A DNA stretch of 64,000 bases from Lysinibacillus timonensis (GCF_900291985.1 NZ_LT985980.1:186001-250000), one strand, 5' to 3'. Shown: positions 17,721 through 26,060, numbered from the stretch's first letter. Numbers and translations: made by a program. The notes: generated from the sequence alone by a model not told the origin.

Positions 17721-18033
17721 CAATGCCACCCCTTGTTATACGGTTACCATTTTCAAAAAGTTCCCTTAATCGTGTAATTTCAAAATTTAATACTTCTTTT
17801 CCTAAATTTGTAATGACATATTCTTTCTTCCGACCATCGTCATCTACTGGCTGAATCCATCCTTTGTCTAGCAAAGATTTCAGTGCCCCGTATATCGTTC
17901 CCGCACCGAGTTTAACTCGTCCGTTTGTTAGTTCTTCTGTCAACTGGATGATTCCATAACCATGTCGTGGTTCGTATAAAGAAAGCAAAATATAGTAAAC
18001 ACCTTCAGTTAGTGGCGCACAGGTTTGTGACAT
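17713..18033 (-). CDS. PadR family transcriptional repressor
   Basis: 106-residue winged-helix regulator, short (subfamily 2) class, with the signature GVYYILLSLYEPRHGYGIIQL, RVKLGAGTIYGALKSLLDKGWI and the wing DDDGRKKEYVIT. It leads the exporter operon and almost certainly represses it, since a strong promoter with a symmetrical operator lies directly upstream. Members of this family respond to drugs or envelope stress; the ligand is unknown here. Confidence 0.92.
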   Translation of the reverse strand: MSQTCAPLTEGVYYILLSLYEPRHGYGIIQLTEELTNGRVKLGAGTIYGALKSLLDKGWIQPVDDDGRKKEYVITNLGKEVLNFEITRLRELFENGNRITRGGIDD

Positions 18034-18076
18034 TTTGATTTCTCCTTTGAATTACATCTAAGTTACATCATGTGTT

Positions 18077-18099
18077 GTTATATCGTCAATCGATATAAC
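18077..18099 (-). promoter_or_regulatory. Probable PadR operator
   Basis: Perfect inverted repeat GTTATATCG-5 nt-CGATATAAC, 15 bp downstream of the -10 box and upstream of padR. A second partial copy (ATATATCGG) lies between it and the promoter. A repressor bound here would block initiation or early elongation. Confidence 0.75.
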
Positions 18100-18113
18100 G
18101 TTTCCCGATATAT

Positions 18114-18142
18114 AATATATCAGCTGTCGATATATGCGTCAA
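18114..18142 (-). promoter_or_regulatory. SigA-type promoter of the padR-ABC operon
   Basis: TTGACG (18137-18142), 17-bp spacer, TATATT (18114-18119) on the minus strand, about 80 nt upstream of the padR start. The spacer itself carries an ATATCGAC half-site. Confidence 0.75.
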
Positions 18143-18165
18143 CTATTTTTCAATACAAAAATAAA

Positions 18166-18203
18166 AACTACCATCTCACGATTCGCATCATGAAATGATA
18201 GTT
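18166..18203 (-). terminator. Terminator of the amidase gene
   Basis: Arms AACTATCATTTCA/TGAGATGGTAGTT with a T5 tail on the minus strand, 14 nt past the stop. Confidence 0.75.
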
Positions 18204-18216
18204 GGGAAAATTTTAA

Positions 18217-19050
18217 TTATTTTATACTATTCGACACAATTAAAGTACATAGGGCAAGGAAATCACTTGTTGTCATCGATCCGTTGTTTAATCTGTCAAT
18301 CCACACGTTGGTGAATACTTTTTCTTCTATGCCTTTTTCAATAATCTTTCTCATTCTTACCTCGTCTGTCAAAATATCTTCTATGTTATCTATCAAAGTT
18401 GGTGCAGTAAAATGTTGTTTTGTTAATGTATTTTTAATACCACTATTAATTTCATCGGACTCTGTCTTCTGATTATTCGGTTGAGGTTGTTCGTTTCTTC
18501 TAATTAGTGTATGGCCGGGTTTTACCTGCTGTATTAACTGATTTGCAATGGCAATACAAATATCCTCAAAATACTCTCGATATAATGCAACGTCTACTAC
18601 AGAATTCACAAAACAAACCTCAATTAAGATAGCGGATTTATTCGTACTGTTTAAAAATGCTAAATTTGTACGCTTCTTCGCTCCGCGATTACGTAAACCA
18701 CTTGCGTTCGCAATTGCTTTACTCATATTAGAAGCAAATCCTTTTAATCTGTCATTCATATAAAGGACTTCTGTACCAATTGCTGTTTCATGTCGACCGT
18801 TTGTAGAGTTAAAATGGACACTCACATCTAAGCTCCGTGTTGCTCTATTATGTTGAGTAATTAGATAATCTAAATTATCTGATCGATTTTTAGACGTATT
18901 ATCTTCAATATGTGTAACACCGATTCCAGCATTATTCAGTAATTGAACAATCCGGTCAACTACTTTTCTCGCTTCAGTTACCTCATCAATAATATCTCTA
19001 GCACCTGAACCTGGTGAGAAATGACCCGGGCTAATCGCAATTAAACTCAT
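18217..19050 (-). CDS. N-acetylmuramoyl-L-alanine amidase (Amidase_3)
   Basis: Zinc amidase that cuts the peptide from the glycan in peptidoglycan. The 277 residues begin with the catalytic domain (about 1-175): zinc ligands His10 (SPGHFSPGSG), Glu27 and His79 (SVHFNST), and the catalytic Glu in ILIEVCFVNS (about 143). The C-terminal 100 residues (about 178-277) are not a recognised SPOR or SH3 repeat. There is no signal peptide, as in CwlC-like mother-cell lytic enzymes and prophage endolysins. No phage genes flank it, so a mother-cell or autolytic role is more likely. Confidence 0.88.
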   Translation of the reverse strand: MSLIAISPGHFSPGSGARDIIDEVTEARKVVDRIVQLLNNAGIGVTHIEDNTSKNRSDNLDYLITQHNRATRSLDVSVHFNSTNGRHETAIGTEVLYMNDRLKGFASNMSKAIANASGLRNRGAKKRTNLAFLNSTNKSAILIEVCFVNSVVDVALYREYFEDICIAIANQLIQQVKPGHTLIRRNEQPQPNNQKTESDEINSGIKNTLTKQHFTAPTLIDNIEDILTDEVRMRKIIEKGIEEKVFTNVWIDRLNNGSMTTSDFLALCTLIVSNSIK

Positions 19051-19308
19051 TTTTACACCTCCTATTCAACATTCGAAATGATCTTTCTTCTGTATTAGTG
19101 AAGCATATATCTTAATCGCGACTCTAAATTATAGTACGTCTCAAAACTGCATTTACATAGGCGGATATAACAGTATTTAATGTACTATTAATGTTTGAGT
19201 TCATTTAACGATGCTATTCGTACATATGGCCTAATGATATATGATTCATAAATTAAATAGATTTAACTAGTGAAGTAAGAGATATATACTTAAAATTTTG
19301 CACAAAAA

Positions 19309-19332
19309 AGAGCTAATGTGAAAATTAGCTCT
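19309..19332 (-). terminator. Terminator of the 60-residue membrane protein gene
   Basis: Perfect arms AGAGCTAAT/ATTAGCTCT with a T6 tail on the minus strand. Confidence 0.8.
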
Positions 19333-19337
19333 AAAGG

Positions 19338-19520
19338 TTATTTTAATTTCTTAATCATGTAAATGAGTAAAATGCTTAAAAGGACATAAATTAATAATAC
19401 AATAAGGAATGTTAACAATCTTTCTTGGCTTGACCCATCTGCAAATAAAATCGGACCTAATCCAAAGAAGGTGATGCCGAGAAAGATAACGAAAAAGATG
19501 ACATAGATGAACCACTTCAT
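19338..19520 (-). CDS. Small two-helix membrane protein, unknown function
   Basis: 60 residues: MKWFIYVIFFVIFLGITFFG helix, a short loop (PILFADGSSQERL) and a second helix with a KKLK tail. It has a GGAGG site, and its own terminator follows. The loop pattern F-G-L-G-P-I-L-A-D-G looks conserved-family-like, but I cannot name the family with certainty. Confidence 0.75.
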   Translation of the reverse strand: MKWFIYVIFFVIFLGITFFGLGPILFADGSSQERLLTFLIVLLIYVLLSILLIYMIKKLK

Positions 19521-19590
19521 TGTTTTATCCTCCTCACTTTCTAGTGTATTGGAAAATCGACAAAGTGATACACTTGTTATTTAAAAGCTA

Positions 19591-19992
19591 TTAGTCTCGA
19601 ATTAACTTAAACGTCCCTGTCCCTTTTGCTAAAATATTGCCTTCTTCTGTATAAACAATCGCTTCGACAGTGGCGATTTTGTAACCAATTTGGAGCATTC
19701 GACCTTTGGCATAAATTGTGCCAGATTCAACGGGTGCTAGATAATTTAAAGACAAGTTAATGGTTGCACAACGAGTTTTTGATTTAGTTCGAACAGTCAT
19801 GGATAGTACTTGGTCAATCATTGCAGCATGAATACCGCCATGTAATGTTTCATTTACATTTAATAGATTGTTGTGAATGTCTAATTTAATTATGACATCC
19901 TCTTCTTCAAACTTAACGATTTCAAAGCCAATAAATTGAAAAAACGGCATTTGTTCATAACTATGTCTTATATCTTGTAATGTTGCTTCCAT
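19591..19992 (-). CDS. PaaI-type hotdog-fold thioesterase
   Basis: 133-residue acyl-CoA thioesterase family protein. The key motif is NVNETLHGGIHAAMIDQV (about 46-63), where HGG and the following Asp/Glu-bearing helix shape the active site. The rest follows the single hotdog fold (LSLNYLAPVESGTIYAKGRMLQIGYKIATVEAIVYTEEGNILAKGTGTFKL). It has a strong GGGGGG RBS. Physiological acyl-CoA substrate unknown. Confidence 0.9.
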   Translation of the reverse strand: MEATLQDIRHSYEQMPFFQFIGFEIVKFEEEDVIIKLDIHNNLLNVNETLHGGIHAAMIDQVLSMTVRTKSKTRCATINLSLNYLAPVESGTIYAKGRMLQIGYKIATVEAIVYTEEGNILAKGTGTFKLIRD

Positions 19993-20272
19993 AAGTATCC
20001 CCCCAAAAACTTTACACTTTTTGTAAATAGCATATATGAATACTTAAACGAAGACAACAATATTCTTGTTCTTTCGACAAACATTGATCCATTTTTAGGT
20101 CATCCTCAACATTTGTATAATACGAAACCAGGTACTTTAACTAACCCTATTACATGCCAAATGACTTATTCTCATCATAAATTACACAAATATAGGTATA
20201 TATCTAACTTAGGCTACTAAATGTGAATATGTTAATTATGAAAACATTCTATTTTGAAGGAGGTTATCATTC

Positions 20273-20587
20273 ATGTTTAGTAGAAGAAGATGCGGTCATG
20301 GAAGAAGACCAATTTGCTGCCCACCAAATGTATTGCCTACACAGTATGCACCTGCTCAAGTTTCACCGACTCAACAAGTCGTAAGAACAAATATTATGAA
20401 TACAGTTGTACCACACATTCATCCAACAAATATTCATACGATCAACCGTCATATTACACACAATCAACACTACTTCCCGGTTACTCAAACATCTGAAGAC
20501 CAATATTTTGAAAACAATAGGAATTGTGGAACTCCTGAAAACCCAAATCCAAATTGTTTCCCATTACGCAGAGGGTTTGGCTTTTAA
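20273..20587 (+). CDS. cotD: CotD family spore coat protein
   Basis: Spore coat protein made in the mother cell. The 104-residue sequence has the CotD pattern: a Cys-rich, basic N-terminus (RRRCGHGRRPICCPPNVLPTQYAP), His/Asn/Thr-rich middle (VVPHIHPTNIHTINRHITHNQHYFP) and a Cys-containing tail. AAGGAGG lies about 9 nt upstream of the ATG. Sigma-K control is expected from the family, but I could not identify a convincing sigma-K promoter by eye. Confidence 0.9.
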   Translation: MFSRRRCGHGRRPICCPPNVLPTQYAPAQVSPTQQVVRTNIMNTVVPHIHPTNIHTINRHITHNQHYFPVTQTSEDQYFENNRNCGTPENPNPNCFPLRRGFGF

Positions 20588-20629
20588 CGAGATGTAACAA
20601 AGTCACTATATGATAAGCCAATACAAAAA

Positions 20630-20654
20630 GGGCGACCCGAAACATGGGTCGTCC
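20630..20654 (-). terminator. Terminator of telA (shared with cotD region)
   Basis: Arms GGGCGACCC/GGGTCGTCC with a T5 tail on the minus strand, between convergent cotD and telA. Confidence 0.75.
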
Positions 20655-20670
20655 TACAATTTGGAGAAAA

Positions 20671-21846
20671 CTACATATTTTTTAACTTTTCATATTCTAA
20701 TTGTAGTTTTTCAATACGTTTTCTTCCTTCTTCACGGTTACGTATTGTTTCAGCTTGAATTTGCTTCGTTTCTTCTATACCCGCCATAATGGTTTGCCAA
20801 GTATTTTCAATTGTTTCTATTTTAATGCTTGGCTGCCCTGCTGCACGTGCAATATTTACGCTATTTTGACGTATATTTTCTGCGTTCTTTATGAGCATTT
20901 CATTTGTACGTTTGTCTAGTTCAACCATAGAATCAGAAACTAATTTTTGGCGTTTTAATGTAACTGCATGGATAATGCCTTGTTTAAAAATAGGAATCGT
21001 TGTAACGAATGCTGAATTGATTTTTGCAATAAGGTGGTTATTTCCTTGTTGCATTAATCGAATTTGTGGTGCTGATTGGAATGATACTTGTTGTGCCATT
21101 TCTAAATCATAACGACGTTGTTCTAATAGCTCAATTGCTCGTCGAAGAGACTCTAATTCCATAATAGCTTCTTGGTCACCCTCACTTGCCCTAGCTTCAA
21201 GTGTAGCAAGTTGTGGTCTTAAATTTTCAACTTTTATTTCAATTGCAGCTATATGTTCGCTTAAACTTTGGAAATATTGAAGATTTTGATCGTACATTTG
21301 TTCTAGTTCCATTGTGTTTTGTTTCATTTCAACTTCATATTTTGTAATTTCGTTGTAAACTGCATCAATTTCTTTATTCATAGTATCGTATTTAGATAAT
21401 ACTCGTTGCAGCTGTTCTTTACCTTTACTAAATAATTTTGAAATAAAACCCTTTTTCTCTTCTTTAAAATCTTTCGGATCAAACCGATCCATAATTTTAT
21501 TTAAATTGTTAATAAGTGCACTCGATTTTTCTAGTTTACTTGTGCGAATAGTGGATAGCATTCGATCAGAGAATTTTGAAATTTGGGTAGCTGTATCTTT
21601 CCCGAATTCTAAAATCCCTATTTGGTTTTTTTCGTCTATCTTTTCAGCTAACATTTGTACTTGCGGTTCTTCTTTTAAAGCAAGTTGGCGCTTACGAATT
21701 TGGGACATTTCTTCCTGTGAAACAAGCGGCTGTGGTTGTGCTTGTACAGGCACTTGCGTCATTGTTTCTAATGTATTAGTTGTTGCGCTATTTTCCTCTT
21801 TTCTCGCATCTAAATCGTCAAATAGCGAATTCTTTACTTCAGACAT
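20671..21846 (-). CDS. TelA family toxic-anion resistance protein
   Basis: 391-residue cytoplasmic, largely alpha-helical protein of the TelA/KlaA family (tellurite and other toxic-anion resistance; envelope-stress roles in Bacillales). It shows the family core SKLFSKGKEQLQRVLSKYDTMNKEIDAVYNEI, VTLKRQKLVSDSMVELDKRTNEMLIKNAENIR and the C-terminal ENTWQTIMAGIEETKQIQAE. I start at MSEVKNSL (21846), where GGAGG is 7 nt upstream; the eight codons before it are excluded. The usual partner xpaC is not adjacent. Confidence 0.92.
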   Translation of the reverse strand: MSEVKNSLFDDLDARKEENSATTNTLETMTQVPVQAQPQPLVSQEEMSQIRKRQLALKEEPQVQMLAEKIDEKNQIGILEFGKDTATQISKFSDRMLSTIRTSKLEKSSALINNLNKIMDRFDPKDFKEEKKGFISKLFSKGKEQLQRVLSKYDTMNKEIDAVYNEITKYEVEMKQNTMELEQMYDQNLQYFQSLSEHIAAIEIKVENLRPQLATLEARASEGDQEAIMELESLRRAIELLEQRRYDLEMAQQVSFQSAPQIRLMQQGNNHLIAKINSAFVTTIPIFKQGIIHAVTLKRQKLVSDSMVELDKRTNEMLIKNAENIRQNSVNIARAAGQPSIKIETIENTWQTIMAGIEETKQIQAETIRNREEGRKRIEKLQLEYEKLKNM

Positions 21847-21981
21847 GGTGTATCCTCCATTCAATTTCAAAAGTTCAATAGGGAAAATTATGGATAACTT
21901 TCTATATGAACATTTTATACTAAAAAGCTCTTATCAAAACATACGATTTTCAGGTGAAAAAGTTTCAACTAGAAATAGAGA

Positions 21982-22007
21982 AACCCCTGCTCATAGTAGC
22001 AAGGGTT
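21982..22007 (-). terminator. Terminator of the SDR gene
   Basis: Arms AACCCTTGCT/AGCAGGGGTT on the minus strand, 15 nt past the stop, followed by a short T-rich stretch. Confidence 0.65.
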
Positions 22008-22021
22008 ATGTTTTAAAGGTA

Positions 22022-22804
22022 TTACATTGCGTGACCAGAACCACCGTCAATGTTTATCGATGTACCCGTTACATAAGATGAAGCGTCAGAAGCTAAAAAT
22101 GTTATGACATTTGCTGCTTCTTCCGTTTCACCGATTCGACCAAGCGGAATTGCTTTTCCTACTTCTTTTGAGTATTCCTCCCATGTAAGATTAGGCATAT
22201 CTTTTTGCCATCGATTTTCAATTTGTCGACTACGAATTAACCCAATACAAACAGCGTTCACCCGTATGTTGTATTTCCCTAAATCCTTACTCATTGCCTT
22301 TGTTAAGGCTAGTCCCGCTGAACGGCTTACTGTTGTTGGTAAGCTAGAAGCCGGTGGTGTTTTACCTAATACCGCTGAAAGGTTAACAATCGAGCCACCA
22401 TTTTGTTCTTTTAAATATGGAAGGGCATATTTAGAGCAATTGATTGCTCCAAATAATTTTAAGTCTAAATCCGTTCGCCATAATTCTGTATCAACATCTT
22501 CAAACGAATTTGCTGAAGAAGTACCAGCATTATTGACTAATATATTTAATTTCCCATATTGGTTTACAGTCTCTTCGATTAAACGCTTACAATCTTCTTC
22601 TTTTGATACATCTGCAGAAACAGTCAAAACTTCATCCCCTGTTTGTTCTTTAATGAACGCTTTTGCTTCAGCTAACGATTCTTCGCTTCTTGCAGCAATT
22701 GCAACTTTTACCCCCTCTTTTACTAGTTGTAAAGCTGTATACAATCCAATTCCTTTACTCGCTCCTGTAATAATGGCTACTTTCCCTTTTAACCCTAATT
22801 CCAT
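22022..22804 (-). CDS. SDR family oxidoreductase lacking the YxxxK catalytic motif
   Basis: Rossmann-fold short-chain dehydrogenase/reductase homologue (260 residues from the RBS-supported ATG at 22804). The cofactor motif TGASKGIG and the structural NNAG are intact, the active-site Ser is present in NLSAVLG, and the C-terminus ends in SYVTGTSINIDGGSG. Where SDRs have YxASK just before AGL, the sequence reads PTTVSRSAGLALTK, so both the catalytic Tyr and Lys are replaced (Thr and Ser). I checked this codon by codon. It is either a subfamily with altered chemistry or a non-catalytic binder. Monocistronic. Confidence 0.88.
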   Translation of the reverse strand: MELGLKGKVAIITGASKGIGLYTALQLVKEGVKVAIAARSEESLAEAKAFIKEQTGDEVLTVSADVSKEEDCKRLIEETVNQYGKLNILVNNAGTSSANSFEDVDTELWRTDLDLKLFGAINCSKYALPYLKEQNGGSIVNLSAVLGKTPPASSLPTTVSRSAGLALTKAMSKDLGKYNIRVNAVCIGLIRSRQIENRWQKDMPNLTWEEYSKEVGKAIPLGRIGETEEAANVITFLASDASSYVTGTSINIDGGSGHAM

Positions 22805-22927
22805 CTTCCCAATCTCCTTTACATTCAAACTACTATTATTATAAAGGATATAGATAGAATTGTGGGAAAAATTAGACTATTTATTCAAATTTAGTTTGAG
22901 AGTTTTGTGTATGATTTTCATTAAAAA

Positions 22928-22957
22928 AAGGATTCTAAAGATATCTCTAGAATCCTT
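22928..22957 (-). terminator. Terminator of the yjcZ-like gene
   Basis: Arms AAGGATTCTA/TAGAATCCTT with T7 on the minus strand. Confidence 0.8.
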
Positions 22958-22981
22958 TTAAACGTTAATCGACTCTATCAA

Positions 22982-23131
22982 TTAGCATCTGTTTTGGTAA
23001 TGTGCACCAATAATAATTAATAGGATAAACATTACCACTAATAATGCAAAGTTATTAATTCTTGAACCACCATATCCTCCACCGCCACCACAGCAGTGAT
23101 CGTATGCGCCACCTACGTTACCGTATCCCAT
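22982..23131 (-). CDS. YjcZ family sporulation protein
   Basis: 49-residue protein too short for most gene callers. It has the YjcZ family layout: a Gly/Tyr-rich N-terminus with paired cysteines (MGYGNVGGAYDHCCGGGGGYGG) followed by one hydrophobic helix (NFALLVVMFILLIIIGAHY). GGAGG lies 7 nt before the ATG and a terminator follows. The family is associated with sporulation and coat-related expression; molecular role unknown. Confidence 0.85.
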   Translation of the reverse strand: MGYGNVGGAYDHCCGGGGGYGGSRINNFALLVVMFILLIIIGAHYQNRC

Positions 23132-23187
23132 GCAAATTCCTCCTTTTAATGATTTAATTTAATTTATGCTAATAAGGAAGTGTCGTA

Positions 23188-23304
23188 ATGGACATTCGTT
23201 TAGTTTTATATGGAATTCTTCACGAAAACCATTACTACTGTATTGAATGCAATGAATACGTCTTGAAACATGACAATGGCATAGATTTACTTAAAATTTT
23301 ATAA
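23188..23304 (+). CDS. Possible 38-residue protein with a CxxC motif
   Basis: ORF from ATG 23188 behind AAGGAAGTG, product MDIRLVLYGILHENHYYC followed by IECNEYVLKHDNGIDLLKIL. The closely spaced Cys pair (C-I-E-C) resembles half of a small zinc-binding site. There is no homologue that I recognise. It sits in the intergenic space between yjcZ and the NRDE gene, on the opposite strand to both. Confidence 0.35.
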   Translation: MDIRLVLYGILHENHYYCIECNEYVLKHDNGIDLLKIL

Positions 23305-23312
23305 ATATAATA

Positions 23313-24080
23313 TTATTCTTCAATAGAAAATTCAAAAGCTTTATCAAACAAAAATTGGCCTTCTCGATACGTTCTTTCGACAAAAGTAATTTGATGTTGC
23401 CAATCAAATAACACAACTGTAGACGAACGTGTACCGTAATGAGGCATTTGAATAAACATGGACGATAATTCACGTTCTAAATTTAATCCAACACCTGTAT
23501 TAGGTAATTCATCGTCACTTGCTTTTGTACGATCAGACAGAATGTGAAATAAATCATTTATGTTGAAATGGTTTTCATTTGCTTCTACATAATTTCGAAG
23601 TCTAGATCGTCCTTTTTCCACCTTTGGCCAAGGGGTATTTAAAGATGAATTACTAAGGCTATATGTACCTGGAACTAATTGATTGAACTCAGTCAGAATA
23701 TTGTTATAGTGATACAGTTCGTCACCATTTCCAACGATGACATTATAGCCACCATACAATTTTCGATTATGAGCTAGTTGTTTAATAAAATCTGACGGAT
23801 GAACATCATTTTCTAAAAAAGATTTGACAATTTCACCCCGAGACATAGGTGCAGAAGGTAAAGTTGGATCACGGAAATTCGTTAGTGCTGCAAATTTCCC
23901 TTGTTTTGATACACCAAGCCATGTACCCATTTCTTTTAAATCTCTTCCCGCCAATATATTTGGTTGATCTTCCCAATAATGCGCTGCTTTTGTCGGTCTG
24001 CTATATTCCTCATCGCGATTTGCGACAATGACTAATTTATATTTTGGATGTTCTTGAAAGTGTAGGTTAATTAAGCACAT
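23313..24080 (-). CDS. NRDE family protein (TANGO2-like)
   Basis: 255-residue protein named after its NRDE motif, here in VIVANRDEEYSRPTKAAHYWED (about 18-39). The second residue Cys in MCLINL fits an N-terminal nucleophile fold. Further family marks are LAGRDLKEMGTWLGVSKQGKFAALTNFRDP and RSSTVVLFD. TANGO2-like proteins have been linked to haem trafficking in other organisms; the role in Bacillota is undefined. GAGGAG RBS, monocistronic. Confidence 0.9.
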   Translation of the reverse strand: MCLINLHFQEHPKYKLVIVANRDEEYSRPTKAAHYWEDQPNILAGRDLKEMGTWLGVSKQGKFAALTNFRDPTLPSAPMSRGEIVKSFLENDVHPSDFIKQLAHNRKLYGGYNVIVGNGDELYHYNNILTEFNQLVPGTYSLSNSSLNTPWPKVEKGRSRLRNYVEANENHFNINDLFHILSDRTKASDDELPNTGVGLNLERELSSMFIQMPHYGTRSSTVVLFDWQHQITFVERTYREGQFLFDKAFEFSIEE

Positions 24081-24106
24081 AGAATATCTCCTCAGTTTTT
24101 TGGTTT

Positions 24107-24252
24107 TTACCTATTATTCAATTTCTTTAAAATTTCTTTAAGTAATTGATTGCTTACTCTTAAACTTGAAACAACTCGTATCATAAACCAAATGATCATT
24201 AATGTCGGAATAATGAAACGAAAAATAAAAGAATTGGAAATGTAATATCCAT
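24107..24252 (-). pseudogene. Frameshifted small membrane-protein gene (candidate)
   Basis: The ATG at 24250-24252 follows AAAGGGGAACAGG but its frame stops after 17 residues (MDITFPILLFFVSLFRH). The adjacent frame continues as FIIPTLMIIWFMIRVVSSL and then RVSNQLLKEILKKLNNR to a stop at 24107. A single-base change in the TTTTATTTTT stretch would join the two into a membrane peptide of about 48 residues with a charged tail. It may be a decayed gene, a sequencing error or chance. Confidence 0.35.
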
Positions 24253-24399
24253 CCTGTTCCCCTTTGAAAAAGAATGATTTATATATTCTATGACAATCTA
24301 TTTCTTTTATTTTTCATAATTTTCTTCAAAAATGCAAAGCTTTTTAATTGATGACATGTTGTGTAATAATTCGTGTGGATTTAGAGTTTCAAATTATGC

Positions 24400-24731
24400 T
24401 TGAGTGTATGGTGCTGTTTGGTTGAGACGTGGAGTGGTTAGTTATGGAGCGAAAAATACAGCTTACATGTTCATATAAAAACAATCATGAGTTTTTCACA
24501 CCCAACCCTGGCATGAAAATAAGTACCTTCGGTTCATAATGGTAATGACACAAACAGGATGTAAGACGTGGGTTTTTTTGGTGGCGTTGACCCTGTAATA
24601 AAAACTGTTTGAGTGAATTTGGTGTTCAACCCTTTGTTAGCTCCGCTTGTTAGAAGGATGACTACGTACAGAAAAATGCTTATATTCAAATTCACTCACT
24701 GTTTGTGATCTTCATGTATCGGAGTGATTTA
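24400..24731 (+). ncRNA. Candidate bridge RNA region of the IS110 element
   Basis: IS110 elements encode a bridge RNA in the non-coding end that pairs with both target and donor DNA. Here the gene-free leader upstream of the transposase holds perfect 12-nt complementary arms TGAGTGAATTTG (24610-24621) and CAAATTCACTCA (24687-24698), plus further short stems. ACTGTTT occurs at both flanks of this stem. The exact RNA ends, and the target- and donor-binding loops, cannot be defined without other copies. Its existence is inferred from family knowledge plus the visible secondary structure. Confidence 0.5.
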
Positions 24732-25871
24732 ATGGAGGTATTTATTGAGAAGTGTGCAGGTTTAGATGTACATTCAGAAACAATTGTAGCCTGTGTTATT
24801 AAGGGGAATCGTGAGGACGATCTGTATACAGAAATCGAGACATTTCCAACACTCACAAAAGATTTGTTTCGACTTTTAAAATGGTTAGAGGGGCATGAAG
24901 TTACACACATTGCAATGGAAAGTACGGGTGTGTATTGGAAACCTGTTTTTAACATTTTAGAGGATTTCTTTGATATCACTTTAGCGAATGCACAGCGGAT
25001 TAAAAATGTACCTGGAAGAAAAACTGATGTTTCAGATGCAGAATGGATAGCGAAGCTATTACGTCATGGTTTGATTGAAAAGAGCTTTGTTCCTCCTCTA
25101 GATATTCGTGAACTAAGAGATTTAACAAGACTGCGTAAAAAGTGGATTAGTCACTTAGTTTCAGAGAAGAATCGAATACAAAAGGTATTAGAAAGTTCAA
25201 ATGTTAAACTAAGTACAGTTATCTCAGATGTATTCGGTGTATCTGGTCGAAAACTATTAAATCGATTAATTGAACAAGGCTATGTCGATGAAGTAGATGT
25301 GGAAAAAGATATTCATGGAAAGTTGATTCCAAAAAAACAACGGATTACAGATTCTCTATTTGGAACAATTAATGAACATCAAATCTTCCTAATTCGTCAA
25401 TCTTGGCAACATATTCAATACTTAGAAACTTTAATTTCAGAAATTGAAGAACGGATAGATCAACTCCTGCAAAATTATCAAGAAGAGCTACAGCTGTTAA
25501 TCACCATACCAGGAATAAGTAAAGATACTGCGGCTGTGATTATTGCAGAAATCGGAGTAGATATGGGACAGTTCCCGACATCTCAACATCTTGCATCATG
25601 GGCTGGCGTTTCGCCTGGTAATCACGAAAGTGCTGGGAAAAGAAAGAGTACACGTACAGTGAAAGGAAATCCTCATATTAAATCCGCCTTGTGTGAGGCA
25701 GCTTGGGCTGTATCTAGAAGTCGAAATCGATGGCTAGCAAACAAATATTGGTCACTCGCCTCGCGAAGAGGAAAGAAAAAAGCACTCGTTGCGATCTCGC
25801 ATCGAATGCTTCGGGCTATTTACTCCATGTTAATGAACAAGGAGCCATACAAAGAACCCCAATTAGTTTAA
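24732..25871 (+). CDS. IS110-family DEDD transposase/recombinase
   Basis: 379-residue RNA-guided recombinase. The N-terminal RuvC-like domain has Asp12 (GLDVHSE), Glu63 (AMESTGVYWK) and Asp99/Asp102 (VPGRKTDVSDAEWIAKLLRHG). The C-terminal Tnp domain has the helix-hairpin-helix-like TIPGISKDTAAVIIAEIG and ASWAGVSPGNHESAGKRKS with the presumed nucleophilic Ser near 300. I use ATG 24732 (GGAGTG 7 nt upstream) in place of the upstream ATG. The ORF is full length and intact, so the element may be active. Confidence 0.95.
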   Translation: MEVFIEKCAGLDVHSETIVACVIKGNREDDLYTEIETFPTLTKDLFRLLKWLEGHEVTHIAMESTGVYWKPVFNILEDFFDITLANAQRIKNVPGRKTDVSDAEWIAKLLRHGLIEKSFVPPLDIRELRDLTRLRKKWISHLVSEKNRIQKVLESSNVKLSTVISDVFGVSGRKLLNRLIEQGYVDEVDVEKDIHGKLIPKKQRITDSLFGTINEHQIFLIRQSWQHIQYLETLISEIEERIDQLLQNYQEELQLLITIPGISKDTAAVIIAEIGVDMGQFPTSQHLASWAGVSPGNHESAGKRKSTRTVKGNPHIKSALCEAAWAVSRSRNRWLANKYWSLASRRGKKKALVAISHRMLRAIYSMLMNKEPYKEPQLV

Positions 25872-26018
25872 TATAACCATAACCAAATAATTTTATACAA
25901 AGTTACCTCGGAACAGGTAGCTCTGCTTTCTTATTGGCTTTTTTAGGTCACTTTCAGAATTACCCAATACAAATAGTATTATTCAAAGACCGAAGGTTTG
26001 ATTTATTTTCACAGAAAA

Positions 26019-26050
26019 AAACTGTTGTCGCACGAGGCAACAACAGTTTT
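26019..26050 (-). terminator. Terminator of the DUF4878-like lipoprotein gene
   Basis: Arms AACTGTTGTtG/CGACAACAGTT (imperfect) with a T-tract on the minus strand, 11 nt past the stop. Confidence 0.7.
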
Positions 26051-26060
26051 ACTATGATAA

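Larger units (their letters stand above)
24370..25930 (+). mobile_element. IS110-family insertion sequence (ends approximate)
   Basis: Defined by the DEDD transposase gene at 24732-25871 and about 350 bp of gene-free, structured sequence ahead of it. IS110 elements lack clear terminal inverted repeats and make little or no target duplication, so the boundaries cannot be set from one copy. The element separates the NRDE gene from a lipoprotein gene, both on the minus strand. Confidence 0.7.

Noticed and set aside
18217-19050. Prophage endolysin and flanking prophage
   Set aside because: The amidase is of a type also found in phages, but no holin, tail or integrase genes flank it. It is better read as a host amidase.
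22104-22844. 246-codon ORF antisense to the SDR gene
   Set aside because: Long but a mirror of the SDR gene's codon structure. The SDR frame has the recognisable cofactor motif, RBS and terminator.
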